A stretch of DNA of 64,000 nt from Elioraea thermophila (ex Habib et al. 2022). GTDB lineage: Bacteria; Pseudomonadota; Alphaproteobacteria; Acetobacterales; Acetobacteraceae. The stretch covers positions 992,001 through 1,056,000 of the forward strand of contig NZ_QMDI01000002.1 of NCBI RefSeq assembly GCF_003336755.1, written 5' to 3'. Positions 63,154-64,000 of this stretch are shown here, piece by piece. A program made the position numbers and the translations under genes. Position 1 is the stretch's first letter. Each line of letters starts with the position of its first letter. The notes beneath the pieces are model-generated. The model ran no database searches. It had not been told where the DNA came from and saw only the letters and a list, made by a program, of their open reading frames with translations.

Positions 63154-63816
63154 ATGCACGACGACCTCCCTGAGCTCGATGGACCTCGGCTGGCGCCGCA
63201 TGGCGGCGGCCGTCCCGCCCTGCTCGTCGTGCTTTGTCACGGCGTGGGGGCGGATGGGCGGGATCTCGCCGGGCTCGCGGAGGAGATCGCGCCTGAGCTG
63301 CCCGAGGCGGCCTTCGTCTGCCCCGATGCGCCGGAGCCTTTCGCCTTCGCCCCCTTCGGCCGGCAGTGGTTTCCGTTGCTCGACCTTTCGGCGGAGGCGC
63401 TCGCCGCCGGCGTGCGTCGGGCCGCCCCGGCTCTCGCTCGTTTCGTCGCCGCCGAAGCGGCGCGGCTCGGCCTGCCGATGGAGCGCGTCGTGCTCGGCGG
63501 CTTCAGCCAGGGTGGAATGACGGCGCTCCACACCGGGCTCGGCATGGCCTCGCCGCCGGCCGCGATCGCCGCCTTCTCCGGCGCCCTCCCGCTCCTGCCG
63601 AGCCCGTGCGCCCGTATCCCCGTCCTGCTCGTTCACGGCGAAGACGATCCGATCGTGCCCGTCGCCCTCACCCGGCAGACGGAGGAAGCGCTGCAGCGCG
63701 CCGAAGTGCCCGTCACCGCCCTTTACCGCCCGGGCCTCGGCCACGGCATCGATCAGGCCGGGCTCGCCGCGCTGGTCGCGCTCTGCCGGCCGTTCACCCG
63801 GCCGCCGAGCGCATGA
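63154..63816 (+). CDS. Carboxylesterase/phospholipase family hydrolase
   Basis: A 220-residue alpha/beta hydrolase: ALLVVLCHGVGADGRDLAGL (oxyanion region), VVLGGFSQGGMTALHTGLGM with the nucleophile Ser in GFSQGG, PVLLVHGEDDPIVPVALT (catalytic Asp) and YRPGLGHGID (catalytic His). This is the YpfH/carboxylesterase 2 pattern. Substrates are probably short acyl esters. ATG 63139 is an alternative start; both lie close to the divergent gluQ start. Confidence 0.88.
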   Translation: MHDDLPELDGPRLAPHGGGRPALLVVLCHGVGADGRDLAGLAEEIAPELPEAAFVCPDAPEPFAFAPFGRQWFPLLDLSAEALAAGVRRAAPALARFVAAEAARLGLPMERVVLGGFSQGGMTALHTGLGMASPPAAIAAFSGALPLLPSPCARIPVLLVHGEDDPIVPVALTRQTEEALQRAEVPVTALYRPGLGHGIDQAGLAALVALCRPFTRPPSA

Positions 63817-64000
63817 AGCTTGCGTGACGAGGACGGCGGGTTGCTGGACAGAGCCGTGCATTCTGTGCATAACGCGAGCTGTCCACAGGCTGTGCCACAT
63901 CATCTGGTAGGGGCCCAGTCGTCGAACCCCATGGGTCGGGGGCTGGCGAGGTGGCGGGCGGCGCAACGGCAGCCCACACCGGGGCCGAGGTCGGGGGTGC
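63817..64000. other. Window end: non-coding, DnaA-box-like site
   Basis: No gene recognised. TGTGCATAA (63864-63872) is the reverse complement of the DnaA-box form TTATGCACA, and CTGTCCACAG (63879-63888) follows. Two boxes are too few to call an origin. Confidence 0.25.

Overview
The window is very GC-rich, gene-dense chromosomal DNA of an alphaproteobacterium. The evidence is the cobaltochelatase pair cobS/cobT, the hprK-rapZ-EIIA-HPr-EI phosphorelay with a short HPr kinase, an RNase E with a long S1-domain insertion, TRAP transporters and a ThiF/MoeB-DsrE pair. Overall gene content (a fused aroK-aroB, a DUF2889 protein, an exosortase with PEP-CTERM proteins) fits Rhodospirillales, most likely Acetobacteraceae. 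The genus is not determined. I see no prophage, insertion sequence or CRISPR array.

Layout. 1-7.3 kb: rne (cut by the window edge), a cell-wall amidase, a class A PBP, prfB with an intact programmed +1 frameshift, and a frameshifted membrane-protein gene. 7.3-18 kb, minus strand: an orphan TRAP binding protein; a coupled set DUF4149-GT2-methyltransferase-asnB (surface polysaccharide type); ahcY; and the regulatory PTS genes. 18.3-31.6 kb, plus strand: sucA-sucB; a TRAP transporter (dctQ-dctM-binding protein); MarC; MoeB-DsrE; SH3 and DUF2272 envelope proteins; then a decayed tract holding a cytochrome b561-like tail, wecB and wecC remnants.

31.7-40.3 kb is the most unusual part. It holds an exosortase gene, five PEP-CTERM proteins, and a glycosyltransferase fused to a WalW-like polysaccharide deacetylase domain. 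Four of the PEP-CTERM genes each carry their own sigma-54 -24/-12 element, with a 17-bp partial dyad (TGTCGGAAWNYYTKACA) 52-62 bp further upstream and a shared hairpin terminator behind. The fifth is preceded by a sigma-70-like promoter and reads into the exosortase gene. The fusion gene runs into an antisense tRNA-Leu(CAA).

40.3-64 kb: an AstE-like deacylase with argE, a xerD-type recombinase, the aroK-aroB fusion, small regulators (ribbon-helix-helix, BolA, J-domain), cobS-cobT, a hydantoinase, tgt coupled to a queuosine-precursor transporter, rpmB, an alcohol dehydrogenase, an Atm1-like ABC exporter, a Nudix hydrolase, a PAS-GGDEF-EAL protein, a patatin remnant, gluQ and a carboxylesterase. 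tgt, its transporter and gluQ together point to queuosine salvage and glutamylation of the Q base. The envelope theme (amidase, PBP1A, polysaccharide genes, exosortase) runs through the window, and the wec remnants suggest that one older surface polysaccharide has been lost.
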